Below, one piece after another: positions 47,059 to 57,770 of a DNA stretch of 64,000 nt (position 1 is its first letter; the number at the start of each line of letters is the position of its first letter). The stretch lies in assembly GCF_001975705.1 (NCBI RefSeq), contig NZ_CP015093.1, positions 930,001 through 994,000 on the forward strand, in the 5' to 3' direction. The DNA is from Salipiger abyssi. Lineage in GTDB: Bacteria; Pseudomonadota; Alphaproteobacteria; Rhodobacterales; Rhodobacteraceae. Below the pieces are notes generated by a model that was given only the letters and a program-made list of their open reading frames with translations, was not told the origin of the DNA and searched no databases. The translations under genes and the position numbers were made by a program.

Positions 47059-47694
47059 TCAGCCTTTCGAGGTTGCGATCTTGAAGGCGGCAAAGGCGAA
47101 GAACGCGCCGAGCGCCCCTTCGACCCAGCGCCGCGCCCGGGCATAGCCCGCCCGTACCGGCGCCGAGGACAGCAGCAGCGCCCAGGCGCCGTGGCAGCCA
47201 AAGGAGATCAGGAAGGCGCCGAGCACGAAGAGCGCCACGATGCCCGCGTCGCCGCCATGGGTGGCACCGACCGAGGCGATGGCGAGCCAGAACACGATGG
47301 CCTTGGGGTTGGTCACCTGAAGCAGATAGCCCATCGCCAGGAGTCGCCCCGGCGAGGCCGGCACATCGCGCATGGCGGTGAGCGGCGGCGGGTTCAGCGC
47401 CTTGCGGAAGGCGCCGATGGCGAGCCAGGCGAGATAGGCGGCGCCGATCATCCGCATGATCGTCATCGCCCAGGCGATCTGGCTCAGCAGCAACCCGAGC
47501 CCGACCAGCGTCAGCAGGTTGATGGTGACGCTGCCGGCGGCGATTCCGGTCGTCACGGTCAGCGCGGCGCGGCGCCCGCGCGAGCTGGCCACGCCCAGCA
47601 GCATGGCGACGGCGGGGCCGGGCGAGCTCGCCGCGACCAGCAGGATCGCGTAGGCGGCGGCGAATTTCGGCAGGAAAGGCAGCAGGGTGTCCAT
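47059..47694 (-). CDS. LysE-family amino acid/metabolite exporter
   Basis: A 211-residue inner-membrane protein with about six hydrophobic helices. The N-terminal SSPGPAVAMLLGVASSRGRRAAL matches the LysE/RhtB GPxxxxxxxxxxxxG signature, followed by a long hydrophilic loop near residue 115. Family members export lysine, homoserine, threonine or similar compounds. It sits tightly (3-4 bp gaps) between the two nucleoside permease genes, and so is part of that operon, an unusual place for it. Substrate not deducible. Confidence 0.9.
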   Translation of the reverse strand: MDTLLPFLPKFAAAYAILLVAASSPGPAVAMLLGVASSRGRRAALTVTTGIAAGSVTINLLTLVGLGLLLSQIAWAMTIMRMIGAAYLAWLAIGAFRKALNPPPLTAMRDVPASPGRLLAMGYLLQVTNPKAIVFWLAIASVGATHGGDAGIVALFVLGAFLISFGCHGAWALLLSSAPVRAGYARARRWVEGALGAFFAFAAFKIATSKG

Positions 47695-47698
47695 CGCG

Positions 47699-48799
47699 TC
47701 AGCCGTTCTGCCCGTTGCGGCGCATGCCGAGGAAGAGCTTTTCCAGCGGCATCCGCACCATATTGTCGAGCGCCCCGGTGAAGAGGATCACCAGCGCCTG
47801 GATCACCGTGATCAGCTCGCGCGGGATATTGGTCCAGAGCGCCAGCTCGGCCCCGCCCTGATAGAGGAACCCGAAGAGCAGCGCCGCGAGGAACACCCCT
47901 ACCGGGTGCGAACGGCCCATCAGCGCCACGGCGATGCCGATGAAGCCCGCGCCCTCGGTGGCGTTCAGCACCAGCCGTTCGGCCTCGCCCATGGTGGTGT
48001 TGAGCGCCATCAGCCCCGCCAGCCCGCCGGAAATCAGCATCGACACGATGGTGATGCGCACCGGCGAGATGCCTGCGTATTTCGCGGCGCTTTCTGAATG
48101 GCCAAAAGCGCGGATCTCATAGCCGAGCTTGGTGCGCCAGATCAGGAACCAGAAGCCGATACAGGCCAGAACGGCGAGGAAGAAGGTGACATTGGCGGGT
48201 GAGCCCCGGAACATCCGGCTGCCCTCGGGGGCGAACATGTCCTGAAAGGTCGGCAGATGCGTCGCCGCCGGAAAGGTCGCGGTGGCCGGGTCCATGGCGC
48301 CGGTGGGGCGCAGCAGGTTGACCAGAACGTAGTTCAGCACGGCGGCGGCGATGAAGTTGAACATGATCGTGGTGATCACGATATGGCTGCCGCGCTTGGC
48401 CTGAAGGTAGGACGGGATCAGCGCCCAGGCGGCGCCAAAGGCCCCGCCCGCCAGCATCGCCACGAAGAGCGCCACCGACCAGTGCGGGAAGGGGATGAAG
48501 AGACAGGCCAGCGCGACGCCCAGGCCCCCGATCATCGCCTGCCCCTCGCCGCCGATATTGAACATCTTGGCGTGGAAGGCGACCGCGACGCAGAGCCCGG
48601 TGAAGATGAAATTGGTGGTGTAATAAAGCGTATAGCCCCAGCCCGAGCTGCGCATCAGCGCGCCGTCGACCATGAGCTTGAACGCATCCACCGGGTTCTC
48701 GCCGATGGCCAGGATCACGATGGCCGACAGGATCGCCGCCAGCAGGATCGAGATCAGGGGCACGAGCACCGCATCGGCCCAGGCGGGCATCTTATCCAT
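47699..48799 (-). CDS. Purine nucleoside-type ABC transporter permease 1
   Basis: A 366-residue polytopic inner-membrane protein of the YufP/NupP family. It starts MDKMPAWADAVLVPLIS; an ATG 12 bp upstream (48811) is also in frame. Conserved parts include FTGLCVAVAFHAKMFNIGGEGQ, GAAWALIPSYLQAKRGSHIVITTIMFNFIA and GYEIRAFGHSESAAKYAGIS, typical of nucleoside permeases. It forms the transmembrane heterodimer with the permease at 46.1-47.1 kb. Confidence 0.9.
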   Translation of the reverse strand: MDKMPAWADAVLVPLISILLAAILSAIVILAIGENPVDAFKLMVDGALMRSSGWGYTLYYTTNFIFTGLCVAVAFHAKMFNIGGEGQAMIGGLGVALACLFIPFPHWSVALFVAMLAGGAFGAAWALIPSYLQAKRGSHIVITTIMFNFIAAAVLNYVLVNLLRPTGAMDPATATFPAATHLPTFQDMFAPEGSRMFRGSPANVTFFLAVLACIGFWFLIWRTKLGYEIRAFGHSESAAKYAGISPVRITIVSMLISGGLAGLMALNTTMGEAERLVLNATEGAGFIGIAVALMGRSHPVGVFLAALLFGFLYQGGAELALWTNIPRELITVIQALVILFTGALDNMVRMPLEKLFLGMRRNGQNG

Positions 48800-48837
48800 T
48801 CCGGGCCTCATTGCTGGGTTGCGCGCCCTGCGGGCGC

Positions 48838-48873
48838 GGGTGCCTCCGGCGGGAGTATTTCGAGAAAGATGAA
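48838..48873. repeat. Dispersed intergenic repeat, copy 2
   Basis: GGGTGCCTCCGGCGGGAGT, an A/T-rich bridge, then GAGAAAGATGAA, preceded by a 7-bp hairpin with TGC loop (CGCGCCC-TGC-GGGCGCG, 48822-48838). It lies between the nucleoside ATPase stop and the permease start, inside the importer operon. Confidence 0.65.
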
Positions 48874-48882
48874 ATGGCGGGC

Positions 48883-50487
<1,605 letters not shown>

Positions 50488-50581
50488 GGCGTCGGTGGCT
50501 CCTGCCGGACAGGGCAGAGGCCGCGCGCCACGCGGCCCCTTGGATCACGGGGCGGATCGCGCCGCCCCGCAGGTCGGAAAA

Positions 50582-51586
50582 TCAGAAGCTCAGCACAGGG
50601 CAGCTGTCATCCGAGGAATAATCGTGGACCTCGATCTCGCCCGCGATGATCTGCTCGCGCGCCGCGTCGACGGCGGCTTTCATCTCGTCGCTGACAAGCG
50701 GGGCGTTGTCGTCGTCGAGCGCATAGCCCACGCCGTTCTCGGCCAGGCCCAGCACCATGACGCCGGTTTCCAGGTCCTCGCCCGCTTCCATCGCCTCTTT
50801 CACGGCGACATCCACGCGCTTGAGCATTGAGGTCAGCACCTTGCCCGGGTGCAGGTAGTTCTGGTTGCTGTCCACGCCGATCGACAGGATGTCCTCGTCG
50901 GCGGCGGTTTGCAGCACGCCGAGCCCGGTGCCGCCGGCGGCGGCATAGATCACATCCGCGCCCTGCGAGATCTGCGCCTTGGTCAGCTCAGAGCCTTTCA
51001 CCGGGTCGTTCCAGGCCGCGGGCGTGGTACCGGTCATATTGGAGATCACATTGGCGTCGGGGTTCACGGCCAGCGCGCCCTGGGCATAGCCGCAGGCGAA
51101 TTTGCGGATCAGCGGAATGTCCATGCCGCCGATGAAGCCGACGGTGCCGGTCTCCGAAGCCATCGCCGCCATCATGCCGACAAGATACGAACCCTCATGT
51201 TCCGAGAACAGGATCGACAGCACGTTGGGATGCTCTTCGGGGTTCACGAAGCCGTCGATGGTGACGAATTTGGTCTCCGGGTAATCCGCCGCGACCGAGG
51301 CGATGGGCGAGGACATCGAGAAGCCGGTGGTCACCACCGGGTTGAAGCCGGCCTCGGCGAAGCGGCGCAGCGCCTGCTCGCGCTGCGCTTCGGATTGCAG
51401 CTCGATATCGCGGTAGGAGCCGCCGGTTTCCGCCACATAGGCCTCGGCACCGTTATAGGCCGCCTCGTTGAAACTCTTGTCGAATTTGCCGCCCAGGTCG
51501 TAAATCAGCGCCGGATCGGCCAGCGCGGCGCCCGCGCTCAGTGCCAGCGTCGCGGCGGCGCCGAGGAAATGTTTCATCAAGCTCAT
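50582..51586 (-). CDS. BMP-family ABC transporter substrate-binding protein
   Basis: A 334-residue secreted binding protein. Signal peptide residues 1-23 (MSLMKHFLGAAATLALSAGAALA) lack a lipobox, so it is soluble in the periplasm. The Bmp/PnrA fold is marked by LIYDLGGKFDKSFNEAAYNG, KFVTIDG, GSYLVGMMAAM and GFIGGMDIPLI. Members bind purine nucleosides. It is the first gene of the importer operon, followed by ATPase, permease, lysE-like and permease genes. Confidence 0.94.
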   Translation of the reverse strand: MSLMKHFLGAAATLALSAGAALADPALIYDLGGKFDKSFNEAAYNGAEAYVAETGGSYRDIELQSEAQREQALRRFAEAGFNPVVTTGFSMSSPIASVAADYPETKFVTIDGFVNPEEHPNVLSILFSEHEGSYLVGMMAAMASETGTVGFIGGMDIPLIRKFACGYAQGALAVNPDANVISNMTGTTPAAWNDPVKGSELTKAQISQGADVIYAAAGGTGLGVLQTAADEDILSIGVDSNQNYLHPGKVLTSMLKRVDVAVKEAMEAGEDLETGVMVLGLAENGVGYALDDDNAPLVSDEMKAAVDAAREQIIAGEIEVHDYSSDDSCPVLSF

Positions 51587-51734
51587 GTCGTGCTCCCAGG
51601 TGTTGGATGGCTGCGGGCGTTGCCCCGCGCTCGGTACCCCGATCCATGAAGATCATGCCCGATTAAGGCGTTGACGCGAAGGAGGGTCAACTGCTTTTTG
51701 CGTGAGAGGCCGAAGGGTTGCGCAGGGTCAAAGC

Positions 51735-52154
51735 CTAATTTTCGGGCAGCGCCTTGCGCATGAGCAGCGCATCGTCGCGGCTTCCGTCGGGGCAGGTATA
51801 ATAGGCTTTGCGCAGGCCCGCGCGGGCGTAGCCACAGGCCTCGTAGAAGGACCGCGCGGGTGTGTTGGCAGCGGCCACCTCGAGAAAGATTTCCTCCGCC
51901 CCGCGCGCCATGGCCGCGTGCTCGAACGCCACCAGAACGGCGCGGGCAGCCCCCTGCCGCTGGCGTTCGGGATCGGTCGCCAGCGCCAGAATTTCCGCCT
52001 CGCCCGCCACCACGCGACCCAGCACAAAGGCGCCCTCCCCCGCGCTGAGCACCGTGGTGGGATGGCCGAGCGTGGCGGCGAAATCGGCCTCGCGCCATGG
52101 GGTCATGTGACGATAGGCGCGGGCGGCGATGCCCGCCAGTTCTGCGGCTGTCAT
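51735..52154 (-). CDS. rimI: Ribosomal-protein-S18-alanine N-acetyltransferase (RimI-like GNAT)
   Basis: A 139-residue GNAT acetyltransferase. The acetyl-CoA pyrophosphate loop is ATDPERQRQGAARAVL (R/QxxGxG/A, about residues 68-83), followed by FLEVAAANTPARSFYEACGY, a RimI hallmark. RimI acetylates the N-terminal alanine of ribosomal protein S18. It overlaps the tsaB stop by 4 bp (ATGA), the usual tsaB-rimI coupling. Confidence 0.9.
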   Translation of the reverse strand: MTAAELAGIAARAYRHMTPWREADFAATLGHPTTVLSAGEGAFVLGRVVAGEAEILALATDPERQRQGAARAVLVAFEHAAMARGAEEIFLEVAAANTPARSFYEACGYARAGLRKAYYTCPDGSRDDALLMRKALPEN

Positions 52155-52885
52155 GGCAGAATCACCGGCGGTGGCTCTTTCGAGGGCGCCGCATCGGCGG
52201 GACGGATATAGAGCGGTGCCGGGCGCGGGCCGGGCTGGCCCATGCGCAGCTTTTCCGCCGCCACGCGGGCGATGGCGGCCGCAGGCCCGCCCATGCAATC
52301 CATGCAATAGGCCGCAAAGGGCACATCCGCCGCATCGCGCCCTTCGTTAAGCACCGTGTTGAGCGCGCCGGCCTCGGCGCCCACCACCGGCACGCCCGCC
52401 GGCACATGCGCCACCCGCGCGCGCAGCGCCTCCGCATCGTCATAGATCGCCAGCTCCACCGGCTTGCCCGCGGGCGCCGCGCCGTCGAACATCTGCACCA
52501 CCACATCGGCGCCGCGCCGGGACGAGCGCAGGCTGACCAGCTCGGGGCGGCTGTCATGCAGACCGCCGGGGCCGCGCAGGGCTTCGAATTCCGACACGCC
52601 GATGGCCGGGATGCCCAGCGACAGAGCCAGCCCGCGCGCCGCCGCGACGGAAATCCGGATGCCGGTGAAATTGCCCGGCCCGATGCCCACCGCCACCGCG
52701 TCGAGCTCTTCCCAGACCGCGCCGGCCTCGTCGAGCAGCGCGCCCAGCATCGGCATCAGCCGCTCCGCCTGGCCGCGCCCCATCTCCTCGCGGTTCTCGG
52801 CGACGATCTGCCCGCCCAACAGCAGAGCGGCCGCGCAATGCGCGGCCGATGTGTCGAAGGCGAGAACCGTGGGCTCTGAAGTCAT
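52151..52885 (-). CDS. tsaB: tRNA threonylcarbamoyladenosine biosynthesis protein TsaB
   Basis: A 244-residue ASKHA-fold protein that partners TsaD and TsaE in making t6A37 on tRNAs. Family motifs: LAFDTSAAHCAAALL at the N-terminus, GRGQAERLMPM (about residue 43), and VAVGIGPGNFTGIRISVAAARGLA (about 72-95). The ATG at 52885 was chosen because the frame further upstream overlaps the nfu gene's 3' end region and is unconserved. It is followed by rimI and preceded by nfu, a common roseobacter order. Confidence 0.94.
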   Translation of the reverse strand: MTSEPTVLAFDTSAAHCAAALLLGGQIVAENREEMGRGQAERLMPMLGALLDEAGAVWEELDAVAVGIGPGNFTGIRISVAAARGLALSLGIPAIGVSEFEALRGPGGLHDSRPELVSLRSSRRGADVVVQMFDGAAPAGKPVELAIYDDAEALRARVAHVPAGVPVVGAEAGALNTVLNEGRDAADVPFAAYCMDCMGGPAAAIARVAAEKLRMGQPGPRPAPLYIRPADAAPSKEPPPVILP

Positions 52886-52899
52886 ATCCGCCGGCCCGG

Positions 52900-53457
52900 T
52901 CAGGCGACCGGACGCACCTCGGTGACTTCGGGGATATAGTGGCGCAGCAAGTTCTCGATGCCCATCTTCAGCGTCAGGGTCGAGGAGGGGCAACCGGCAC
53001 AGGCGCCCTGCATGTGCAGATAGACCACGCCGCGCTCGAAGCCGTGGAAGGTGATGTCGCCGCCATCCTGAGCCACTGCCGGACGCACCCGGCTGTCGAG
53101 CAGCTCCTTGATCTGGCCGACGATCTCCTCGTCTTCCCCTTCAAAGGTGGCATGTCCTGAGGCACCGCCCTCGCCCGCCATCACCGGGTCGCCGGACTGG
53201 AAATGCTCCATGATCGCGCCGAGCACCGCCGGTTTGACGTGATCCCAATCCGCGGTGTCGTCCTTGGTCACGGTGACGAAATCGCTGCCGAAGAACACGC
53301 CGGCGACGCCCTTCACACCGAAGAGGCGCTTGGCGAGCGGCGAGGCCTCGGCGCCCTCGGCACTGGGGAAATCCGCGGTGCCGCTGCCCAGAACGGACTG
53401 TCCGGGCAGGAACTTCAGCGTCGCGGGGTTCGGGGTGGATTCGGTCTGAATAAACAT
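52900..53457 (-). CDS. nfuA: Fe-S cluster carrier protein Nfu
   Basis: A 185-residue scaffold/carrier with an N-terminal Nfu_N domain (MFIQTESTPNPATLKFLPGQ, residues 1-88) and a C-terminal NifU-like domain carrying the CxxC cluster ligand in GACAGCPSST (about residues 146-155). This architecture is that of mitochondrial NFU1 and alphaproteobacterial Nfu, which pass 4Fe-4S clusters to target enzymes. The start codon is clear and the length normal. Confidence 0.92.
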   Translation of the reverse strand: MFIQTESTPNPATLKFLPGQSVLGSGTADFPSAEGAEASPLAKRLFGVKGVAGVFFGSDFVTVTKDDTADWDHVKPAVLGAIMEHFQSGDPVMAGEGGASGHATFEGEDEEIVGQIKELLDSRVRPAVAQDGGDITFHGFERGVVYLHMQGACAGCPSSTLTLKMGIENLLRHYIPEVTEVRPVA

Positions 53458-53542
53458 CTGGGCGGTACCTTTCTCCGGGCCCCCTGTATATGCGCCTCCC
53501 GCCGGCAGGCGTCAAGGTTTAGAACCGTTCTAAGATATCTCT

Positions 53543-53998
53543 TCAGCGGATTCCCGGGGTCAAATCCGCCTCGGAATAGCCCGTGAGCCGCCAGAACGCC
53601 TCGGCCTCGGGCCCGATACGCGCCAGTGCCTTCGCCAGCACATCCGGGCGCAGCGCCCGGTTCAGCGCATACGACACCGCCTCCACCGCGGTATCGGCAA
53701 TGAAATTGTGATCGGCGCGCAGCGCTTTCGCCTCGGCAAGGTAGGTGCGGCGATCCGCCCAGGGCACCGGCGGCGCCGGCTCCCAGCCCTGCACGAAGAG
53801 CGCCCTCGGCACGGCAGGCAAGACCTGCGCAAAACCAAGCGCCTGCACCACGTCCAGCCGCGACCGGAACGCGCCAAAGACCCCTTCCGCCGCCGTATAG
53901 GCTACATTGGACGAAGGCGTGCCCATCACCTCGCGAATATCGTCGAGAAACAGCCGCCACTCCTTTTCCGGGTGGCGGTAGGTCCAGGGCATCGGCAT
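53543..53998 (-). CDS. DUF2267-type protein
   Basis: A 151-residue soluble protein beginning MPMPWTYRHPEKEW. The central part (VAYTAAEGVFGAFRSRLDVVQALGFAQVLP, then FVQGWEP) matches the helical DUF2267 repeat, in which aromatic and RLxxxxA positions are conserved. No enzymatic motif is visible. The gene lies 61 bp downstream of a universal stress protein gene on the same strand, and DUF2267 genes often occur among stress genes. Function unknown. Confidence 0.7.
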   Translation of the reverse strand: MPMPWTYRHPEKEWRLFLDDIREVMGTPSSNVAYTAAEGVFGAFRSRLDVVQALGFAQVLPAVPRALFVQGWEPAPPVPWADRRTYLAEAKALRADHNFIADTAVEAVSYALNRALRPDVLAKALARIGPEAEAFWRLTGYSEADLTPGIR

Positions 53999-54059
53999 GG
54001 CGTCCCCCTGTCTTCTTCTCTTTCCAAATACGCAAGCTGCGCCCACCGCACGCGCGGCG

Positions 54060-54515
54060 TCAGGTGATCGATTCCAGCCGTTCCTTCGACAGATCCCCCG
54101 GCACGATGGTCACCGGGATCGGCAGGCTGCCCGAGCCCTTGCTGAGCTGGCTGACCAGCGGCCCCGGCCCCTTCTTGCCCGAGGCGGCACCCAGCACCAG
54201 CACGCCGATATCCTCGTCCTCGCGTACCTGCGCCAGGATCTCGCTCACAACATCGCCCTCGCGGATCACCAGGACGGGATCGACCCCTTGCCGGTCGCGC
54301 ATCCATTTCGCGAAAACCTCGAAATGCGCGTGGATGCGCTCGCGGGCCTCCTCGCGCATCAGGTCGCCGACGCCGATCCAGTGGTTGAATTCATCCGGCG
54401 GAATCACCGAAAGGATGGTCACGCCGCCCTTGGTGCGCGCCGCCCGCATGGCGGCAAAGCGCATGGCGTTCAGGCATTCGCGGCTGTCGTCGAGCACGAC
54501 AAGAAACTTGCGCAT
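54060..54515 (-). CDS. Universal stress protein (UspA family)
   Basis: A 151-residue single-domain Usp fold: MRKFLVVLDDSRECLNAMRFA at the N-terminus (beta-1 and the ATP-site aspartate) and VLVLGAASGKKGPGPLVSQL (a G-rich nucleotide-binding loop near residue 108), ending with PIPVTIVPGDLS. Members help cells survive starvation and stress, often by binding ATP. It is probably co-transcribed with the downstream DUF2267 gene. Confidence 0.92.
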   Translation of the reverse strand: MRKFLVVLDDSRECLNAMRFAAMRAARTKGGVTILSVIPPDEFNHWIGVGDLMREEARERIHAHFEVFAKWMRDRQGVDPVLVIREGDVVSEILAQVREDEDIGVLVLGAASGKKGPGPLVSQLSKGSGSLPIPVTIVPGDLSKERLESIT

Positions 54516-54582
54516 GGTATCACTCCCTCGGCGGGATCATGGCGCAGGGGCGCGGCACTGGCAACGGGGCATCTGAGCGCGC

Positions 54583-55446
54583 TCAGCCCTCGCTGGCAGC
54601 CCAGTCCCAGTAGAGCTCGCGCACGCGCTGGGTGACGGGGCCGATCTGATAGCTGCTCTCCTCGAAGCCCACCACCGGGGTGACCTTGTGCAGGTTGCCC
54701 GACAGGAACACCTCATCGGCGTCTTCGAAATCCTGAAACCCCAGCACCGTCTCATGCACCTCGATGCCGTCGGCGCGCATGTTCTCGATGTGGCGCGCCC
54801 GGGTGATGCCCGACAGGAAGGTGCCGTTGGCGATGGGGGTAAAGGCGACCCCGTCCTTCACCATGAAGACATTGGCGGTGGCGCTTTCGGCGACATTGCC
54901 CATGGCATCCGCCACCAGCGCATTGCCGAAACCACGGCCCCGCACCTCGGCCAGCATGCGCGCATTGTTGGGGTAGAGACAGCCCGCCTTGGCGTTGACC
55001 ACCGCGTCCTCCATGACGGGGCGGCGAAAGCGCGTGCGCCCGAGCGTGGTGGTGGCACTGGGCGGCGCGACGGGGATCTCTTCGAGGCCGATGGCGAAAC
55101 CGGTCTGGTCGGGGGCGGGCACGATCGCGGTGGGGTCGCCATGGATGCCCCAGTACATCGGGCGGATATAGACGGCAGCGTCCTTGGGATAGGCCGATAG
55201 CCCCTCCCAGACGATCTGCACCATCTCCTCGGTCGAAACCGTGGGCACCAGCATCAGCGCCTCGGCAGAGCGGTTCACCCGCGCGCAATGGGCATAGAGA
55301 TCCGGCGCCAGCCCGTTCACATAGCGCGCGCCGTCGAATACGGTGCTGCCCAGCCAGGAACCGTGGTCGGAGGCCTTCATCACCGGGATATCGCCATCGT
55401 GCCAGGTGCCTTGGAAATAGGTGCGGATGTTCTTTCCCACTGCCAT
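54583..55446 (-). CDS. ilvE: Branched-chain amino acid aminotransferase
   Basis: A 287-residue class IV PLP-dependent aminotransferase that makes leucine, isoleucine and valine from their keto acids. Visible signatures are GSTVFDGARYVNG (about residue 32), the PLP-lysine region VNAKAGCLYPNNARML (about 158-172) and GNVAESATANVFMVKDG (about 185-205). The ATG at 55446 starts MAVGKNIRT; the upstream frame is spacer. It is the gene after uvrC on this strand, separated by two palindromes. Confidence 0.93.
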   Translation of the reverse strand: MAVGKNIRTYFQGTWHDGDIPVMKASDHGSWLGSTVFDGARYVNGLAPDLYAHCARVNRSAEALMLVPTVSTEEMVQIVWEGLSAYPKDAAVYIRPMYWGIHGDPTAIVPAPDQTGFAIGLEEIPVAPPSATTTLGRTRFRRPVMEDAVVNAKAGCLYPNNARMLAEVRGRGFGNALVADAMGNVAESATANVFMVKDGVAFTPIANGTFLSGITRARHIENMRADGIEVHETVLGFQDFEDADEVFLSGNLHKVTPVVGFEESSYQIGPVTQRVRELYWDWAASEG

Positions 55447-55530
55447 GAATTGCGTCCTCCGAAGATTTGCGGCCACGGTAGGCGGCACCGCGAGGAAGGT
55501 CCAGTGCACGGACCGTCACAGGCGCTGCGG

Positions 55531-55575
55531 CAAATTCCTTCGAAGGAATTTGCAAATCTTTTGATAAAAGATTTG
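55531..55575. repeat. Two adjacent palindromes downstream of uvrC
   Basis: A perfect 22-bp palindrome, CAAATTCCTTCGAAGGAATTTG (positions 55531-55552), is followed at once by a 10-bp stem with a GAT loop (CAAATCTTTT/AAAAGATTTG, 55553-55575), then CCCCC. They lie 9 bp from the uvrC stop and upstream of ilvE, and probably act as transcription terminator or RNA-stabilising structures. Confidence 0.7.
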
Positions 55576-55583
55576 CCCCCGGC

Positions 55584-57461
55584 TCAGCCGTTTTCGTGGA
55601 AAAACGCGTAGATCCGCTCCGCCAGCGCCGCGCTGACCCCGTCCACCGCCTTGAGATCGGCGAGATTGGCGCGCGACACCGCCTTGGCCGAGCCGAAATG
55701 CGCCAGCAGCGCCCGCTTGCGCGAGGCCCCCACGCCGGGCACCTCGTCGAGCGGGTTGGCCATCTGGCTCTTGGCGCGCTTCGCCCGGTGCGTGCCGATG
55801 GCAAAGCGGTGCGCCTCGTCGCGCAGGCGCTGGATGAAATAGAGCACCGGATCGTTGTGGCGCAGCGCAAAGGGGCGCTGGCCGATGCGATGGAATTCTT
55901 CCTTGCCGGCGTCGCGGTCGATGCCCTTGGCCACCCCCACCATCGGAATGTCCTCGACCCCGTATTCGCGCATGATCTCGGCCACGGCGCTGACCTGCCC
56001 GGCGCCACCGTCGATCAGCAGCAGATCCGGCCAGAGCCCCTTGTCGCGCTCGGGATCGTCTTTAAGCAGCCGGGTGAAGCGCCGCGTCAGCACCTCCTTC
56101 ATCATGCCGAAATCGTCGCCCGGCGTCAGATCATCGCCGCGAATGTTGAACTTGCGGTACTGGTTCTTCAGGAACCCCTCCGGCCCGGCGACGATCATCG
56201 CGCCCACCGCATTGGTGCCCATGATATGCGAGTTGTCATAGACCTCGATCCGCTGCGGCGGCGCCTCCAGCCCGAAGGCCTCCGCCACCCCGCGCAGCAG
56301 CTTCGCCTGGGTCGCGGTCTCGGCCATGCGCCGGGCGAGGCTCTCGCGGGCATTGCGCGCCGCCCCCTCCACCAGCTCGGCCTTTTCGCCCCGCTGCGGC
56401 ACCGCGATCTCGACCTTGCGGCCAAGCTTGCCCGAAAGCGCATCGGCCATCAGGTCCGCATTCTCGATTCCGTGGCTCAGCAGCAGCAGGCGCGGCGGCT
56501 CTTTGGTGTCGTAGAACTGGCCGAGGAACGCCTCCAGCACCTCGGCGGCCTCCACATCCTCGCCGACGCGGGGATAGTAATCCTTGTTGCCCCAGTTCTG
56601 ATGCGCCCGGATGAAGAACACCTGAACACAGGCCTGCCCGCCCTCCATATGCAGCGCGATCACATCCGCCTCGGCCACGCCGCGCGGGTTGATCCCCTGC
56701 ACCGTCTGCACCTGGGTCAGCGCGCGGATGCGGTCGCGCAGGGCGGCAGCACGCTCGAACTCCATCGCCTCGGACGCCTCCATCATCTGCGCCGCCAGCG
56801 CCTCCTGCACACCGGTCGACTTGCCCGAGAGAAAGCGCTGCGCATCTTTTACCGACCGCGCGTAATCCGCCTCGGAGATATAGCCGACGCAGGGCGCCGA
56901 GCAGCGCTTGATCTGGTAGAGCAGGCAGGGCCGCGTGCGGCTCTCGAACATGGAATCCGAGCAGTTGCGCAGCAGGAACACTTTTTGCAGCTGGTTCAGC
57001 GTGCGGTTCACCGCACCGGCGCTGGCGAAGGGGCCGTAATAGGCCGCCTTCTCGGTCTTGGCGCCGCGATGCTTGCGGATCTGCGGAAAGGCATGCTCGG
57101 TCGTGACCTGGATATTCGGAAACGACTTGTCGTCGCGCAGCAGCACGTTGAACTTGGGCTTGAGCTGCTTGATCAGGTTCTGTTCGAGCAGCAGCGCCTC
57201 GGTCTCGGTGCGGGTCGTGAGAAACATCATCGACGCGGTTTCCGAGATCATCCGGAAGATGCGCCGCGAATGCCCCGAGGGACGCGCATAGTTCGACACC
57301 CGCGCCCGCAGATTGCGCGCCTTGCCCACATAGAGCACACGGCTCTGCTCATCCAACATCCGGTAAACGCCCGGGCTCGAATCCAGCGTCTTCAGGTAGG
57401 ATTGAATCACCTCAAAGCCGTGCGGCACGTCGGCATTTTCCGTCTGGGGTGTATCGCTCAT
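55584..57461 (-). CDS. uvrC: Excinuclease ABC subunit C
   Basis: A 625-residue dual-incision nuclease of nucleotide excision repair. Domains: N-terminal GIY-YIG endonuclease for the 3' cut ([31 protein letters not shown], residues about 28-60); a Cys-rich/UVR region ([36 protein letters not shown]); an RNase H-like domain for the 5' cut ([27 protein letters not shown]); and a C-terminal helix-hairpin-helix pair ([16 protein letters not shown]). The ATG at 57461 was chosen over an upstream TTG (57476). Confidence 0.96.
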   Translation of the reverse strand: MSDTPQTENADVPHGFEVIQSYLKTLDSSPGVYRMLDEQSRVLYVGKARNLRARVSNYARPSGHSRRIFRMISETASMMFLTTRTETEALLLEQNLIKQLKPKFNVLLRDDKSFPNIQVTTEHAFPQIRKHRGAKTEKAAYYGPFASAGAVNRTLNQLQKVFLLRNCSDSMFESRTRPCLLYQIKRCSAPCVGYISEADYARSVKDAQRFLSGKSTGVQEALAAQMMEASEAMEFERAAALRDRIRALTQVQTVQGINPRGVAEADVIALHMEGGQACVQVFFIRAHQNWGNKDYYPRVGEDVEAAEVLEAFLGQFYDTKEPPRLLLLSHGIENADLMADALSGKLGRKVEIAVPQRGEKAELVEGAARNARESLARRMAETATQAKLLRGVAEAFGLEAPPQRIEVYDNSHIMGTNAVGAMIVAGPEGFLKNQYRKFNIRGDDLTPGDDFGMMKEVLTRRFTRLLKDDPERDKGLWPDLLLIDGGAGQVSAVAEIMREYGVEDIPMVGVAKGIDRDAGKEEFHRIGQRPFALRHNDPVLYFIQRLRDEAHRFAIGTHRAKRAKSQMANPLDEVPGVGASRKRALLAHFGSAKAVSRANLADLKAVDGVSAALAERIYAFFHENG

Positions 57462-57770
57462 GTCGTTGGCACTCAAATCGTCACGAAGCCGTGATTCTCC
57501 TGCTCGGGCTGCAATGCCGGACCGACAAGATCAAGGAATTTTCCATCCACCAAAGCTGTGGATAAACCTGCGGGCAAAATCCCGTCAGCGCGAAATTTTC
57601 CTTGTTTTCTTACCGGTTCCTTACAACGCCTGTTTTTTGGGCAAAAATATAACACACTGATTAGGCTTGATATTTTTTCAAGCATCTTGCCAAGCCATTG
57701 ACCTCACGACGATTTTGTAACGTTCTTCTAACGATTCCAAGACCGGTGCAAAACTTGACCCGGGGACAGA
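57462..57770. promoter_or_regulatory. 309-bp AT-richer gap upstream of uvrC
   Basis: No gene is supportable here. The stretch is clearly richer in A/T than its surroundings, with T-runs near 57596-57607 and 57665-57680, and should contain the promoter for uvrC. The SDR gene ends at its right edge. I see no confident -35/-10 pair and no hairpin with a T-tract. A binding site for LexA or similar was looked for and not found. Confidence 0.5.

Noticed and set aside
46588..47781. A 397-residue plus-strand frame opposite the permease and lysE genes
   Set aside because: Its composition is Gln/Arg/Gly-rich and repetitive, and both overlapped minus-strand genes are convincing membrane proteins.
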